Assembly: GCA_016183145.1 (NCBI GenBank) | Contig: JACPFE010000461.1 | Coordinates: forward strand, 1-7,183 | DNA: 7,183 nucleotides | Direction of reading: 5' to 3' | Source: Deltaproteobacteria bacterium | Lineage (GTDB): Bacteria; Desulfobacterota; Binatia; UBA9968 | Part shown: one piece after another, positions 6,249 through 7,183 of the stretch | How positions within the stretch are numbered: position 1 is the stretch's first letter | Layout: the number at the start of each line of letters is the position of its first letter | Made by a program: the position numbers and the translations under genes | Notes under the pieces: model-generated | The model's database searches: none | What the model saw: only the letters and a program-made list of their open reading frames with translations | What the model was told of the DNA's origin: nothing

Positions 6249-6298
6249 GCCTATCGCCAATCCGCTGAGCCGGAATCGGATCAAGCGGCGGGTTAGGC
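6249..6298 (-). repeat. attC-like site after the second antitoxin
   Basis: It opens with GCCTAAC (rc of 6292-6298), a perfect RYYYAAC half-site containing the TAA stop of the antitoxin gene. It contains the short stem ATCCG/CGGAT and closes with GATAGGC (rc of 6249-6255), one mismatch from GTTRRRY. At 50 bp it is short for an attC and its second half is degenerate. Confidence 0.38.
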
Positions 6299-6502
6299 CC
6301 TGCGCGACCGTTTGTGCTTTGCGATCAGTTCCCGGATCGTTGGGACCAGCTCTCGAGGAACTTCCATGATGGCTTGAGTAGAATCCTCATATGCCGCCTC
6401 GTCCTCGGCGACCGCCTCTTCTTCCGTCTGCTGCTCGTAATGCTTAAGCACTCGACGTACTTTTTGCTCATCCCAACCCGGTGGAAATTTGCTCTGTTTC
6501 AT
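6293..6502 (-). CDS. Small antitoxin-like protein paired with a DUF4258-type toxin
   Basis: A 69-residue acidic-middle, basic-tail protein. It reads KFPPGWDEQKVRRVLKHYEQ at 5-24, then TEEEAVAEDEA, then MEVPRELVPTIRELIAKHK near 46-64. I recognise this layout from small proteins repeatedly encoded beside DUF4258-like toxins; antitoxin function is inferred from that pairing and from the acidic, probably partly unfolded centre. The ATG at 6500-6502 overlaps the toxin stop as ATGA, giving translational coupling, and AAGGAAGGAG precedes it. The TAA stop falls within GCCTAAC, an attC half-site. It appears intact although its partner is frameshifted. Confidence 0.72.
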   Translation of the reverse strand: MKQSKFPPGWDEQKVRRVLKHYEQQTEEEAVAEDEAAYEDSTQAIMEVPRELVPTIRELIAKHKRSRRA

Positions 6503-6785
6503 CTCCTTCCTTTCTTACGTAAGCGTCTTCGATAAGCGAACAATGGCTTTCCGCGCAACTCGTACGCTGTAATCACAAACACGCTTTCGGGTTCCGGGTC
6601 CGGAACATAAATCACCCGGAGATAGCGCCCGGCTCGCGTCTTGCCGATTGCTACCCGTGACCCTTCCCGGCCTGGACGACCTCCCCTGGGCTTGCAAGCG
6701 CGTCGATAACTTCCTCCTCGTCGATTCCGTGATTATAAATGTGAGGAGCTTCGGTTTCAGGATCGACATAGAAGCGAACATTCAT
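6499..6785 (-). pseudogene. DUF4258-like toxin gene with a -1 frameshift
   Basis: From the ATG at 6783-6785 the frame reads MNVRFYVDPETEAPHIYNHG, then GIDEEEVIDALASPGEVV, and stops at TAG (6651-6653). The -1 frame picks up as G-S-R-V-A-I-G-K-T-R near 6663, continues GRYLRVIYVPDPEPESVFVI and AYELRGKPL, and ends RRRLRKKGRR with TGA at 6499-6501. Together they make one plausible 95-aa protein with the architecture of the DUF4258/RelE-like toxins. The simplest explanation is one lost G in AAGGGG at 6661-6665, giving K-G-S-R. I see no classical slippery heptamer for programmed frameshifting. A sequencing or assembly error in the short G run is possible. A -10-like TATAGT (rc of 6795-6800) lies upstream without a good -35. 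Confidence 0.75.
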
Positions 6786-6818
6786 CTGCTGCGAACTATA
6801 TCATTGCAACTGAAAAAG

Positions 6819-6825
6819 GCCCAAC
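6819..6825 (-). repeat. attC/attI core-like heptamer at the 5' edge of the second toxin unit
   Basis: GTTGGGC is a perfect GTTRRRY match 34 nt before the toxin ATG, where the recombination junction of a cassette would lie. A seven-base consensus this degenerate is weak on its own. Confidence 0.3.
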
Positions 6826-6835
6826 GGGTCAGCGG

Positions 6836-6913
6836 GTGAGCCGTGGCCCGCAGGGCCATCGGTTCCATCCGGTGGTTCGGCCGCCGCAGGCGGCCGCAAC
6901 CAGCGTGGCTCAC
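6836..6913. repeat. Nested GC-rich inverted repeats (cruciform-like)
   Basis: Outer arms GTGAGCC (6836-6842) and GGCTCAC (6907-6913) enclose two inner hairpins with the same GCA loop on the plus strand. One is TGGCCC/GGGCCA (6844-6858). The other is TGGTTCGGCCGCC paired with GGCGGCCG-c-AACCA (6873-6902), 13 pairs with one bulged C. It separates the oxidoreductase at the right edge from the toxin-antitoxin unit. There is no T-run on either side, so it is not a classical intrinsic terminator. Confidence 0.7.
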
Positions 6914-6932
6914 GCGCTACGCCGCTCCTGAT

Positions 6933-7183
6933 TCAAGCGACGACCCGTTGCCGCACGAGCACGATCTTGCCCGTCACGCCTCCCTTCCCGAGCAGCTCCT
7001 GCGCCTGTCTTGCCTCGGCAAGAGGAAATCGCTGCGCGATGAGTGGCTTGATCTTCTGCTGTTGAAGAAGGTCGAACAGGGCGATCAAATCCTGTCGAAA
7101 CAGTGCCGGCCTCAGCCGTTTGAACCACTGGATGCTGTAGGGGACCACCCGTTTCCGGCCCGGGAGAAGCCAGCCGCCGGCGA
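6933..7183 (-). CDS. MDR-superfamily zinc-type/quinone oxidoreductase, C-terminal part
   Basis: The last 83 residues of a medium-chain dehydrogenase/reductase; the start lies beyond the right edge. The visible part runs GGWLLPGRKRVVPYSIQW, then FRQDLIALFDLLQQQKIKPL and the family's closing pattern F-P-L-A-E-A-R-Q-A-Q-E-L-L then GKGGVTGKIVLV. This C-terminal block (helix that completes the catalytic lobe, then the final beta strand) is typical of NAD(P)H:quinone reductase and zinc-binding alcohol dehydrogenase-like proteins. The nucleotide-binding and any zinc-binding residues are outside the window, so cofactor and substrate are not decided. It ends in TGA at 6933-6935. It is probably unrelated in function to the toxin-antitoxin genes downstream. 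Confidence 0.87.
   Translation of the reverse strand, partial: AGGWLLPGRKRVVPYSIQWFKRLRPALFRQDLIALFDLLQQQKIKPLIAQRFPLAEARQAQELLGKGGVTGKIVLVRQRVVA

Noticed and set aside
6515..6781. 88-aa ORF from ATG 6781 as the toxin
   Set aside because: This frame gives a low-complexity Arg/Ser-rich product; the toxin sequence is in the other two frames, joined by a -1 shift.
6873..6902. Rho-independent terminator
   Set aside because: The hairpin is strong but no T-run follows on either strand.
1..7183. A genetic code in which TGA is read as an ordinary amino acid
   Set aside because: TGA is the natural stop for the TDGLPV gene, the LLM oxidoreductase, the acetyltransferase, higB and the right-edge oxidoreductase; the two internal TGAs lie in a known Sec motif with hairpins.

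Overview
All genes in this window lie on the minus strand, so transcription runs right to left. Codon use and GC content look like a mid-to-high-GC environmental bacterium. The organism must use selenocysteine. The mix of an orphan ABC substrate-binding protein, an LLM flavin oxidoreductase and UGSC-type selenoproteins recalls uncultured soil or sediment lineages such as Rokubacteria, Binatota or Tectomicrobia. That placement is an inference from memory, not something the sequence proves.

Left part (1-4738), the UGSC selenoprotein cluster. In transcription order it holds an LLM flavin-dependent oxidoreductase (4738-3770), a free-standing UGSC selenoprotein (3675-3130), a free-standing 'TDGLPV' family protein of unknown function (3097-2012), a secreted substrate-binding protein (1995-994), and a second UGSC selenoprotein fused to its own TDGLPV domain (830 to beyond position 1). 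Each UGSC gene is cut in half by an in-frame TGA if read with the standard code. In both genes the TGA sits at the same place in a conserved D-U-G-S-C-x-S-W-S motif. In both it is followed 11-12 nt later by a perfect hairpin with a 5-nt loop (AGUAU or AGUGU), as expected of a bacterial SECIS. TGA is the ordinary stop for at least five other genes here, so this is local recoding and not an altered genetic code. The same two domains occur as adjacent separate genes and as one fused gene, which argues strongly that they work together. The substrate-binding protein and oxidoreductase suggest uptake and oxidation or reduction of a small organic compound, but the substrate cannot be read from the sequence.

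Right part (4828-6825), a run of small accessory genes: a GNAT acetyltransferase, a HigB/HigA toxin-antitoxin pair, and a second toxin-antitoxin-like pair whose toxin gene (DUF4258-like) carries a -1 frameshift. higA and the second antitoxin both end with a TAA embedded in GCCTAAC, the half-site consensus of integron attC sites, and each is followed by an inverted repeat. This suggests integron-type gene cassettes or their decayed remnants. higB has a strong predicted promoter overlapped by a 9-bp inverted repeat, probably the HigA operator. The geometry implies a leaderless mRNA starting at a GTG.

Right edge (6933-7183): the C-terminal end of a zinc-type or quinone oxidoreductase of the MDR superfamily, separated from the accessory genes by a GC-rich nested inverted-repeat region. 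No tRNA, rRNA, CRISPR array or transposase was seen, and no gene-free stretch exceeds 300 bases.
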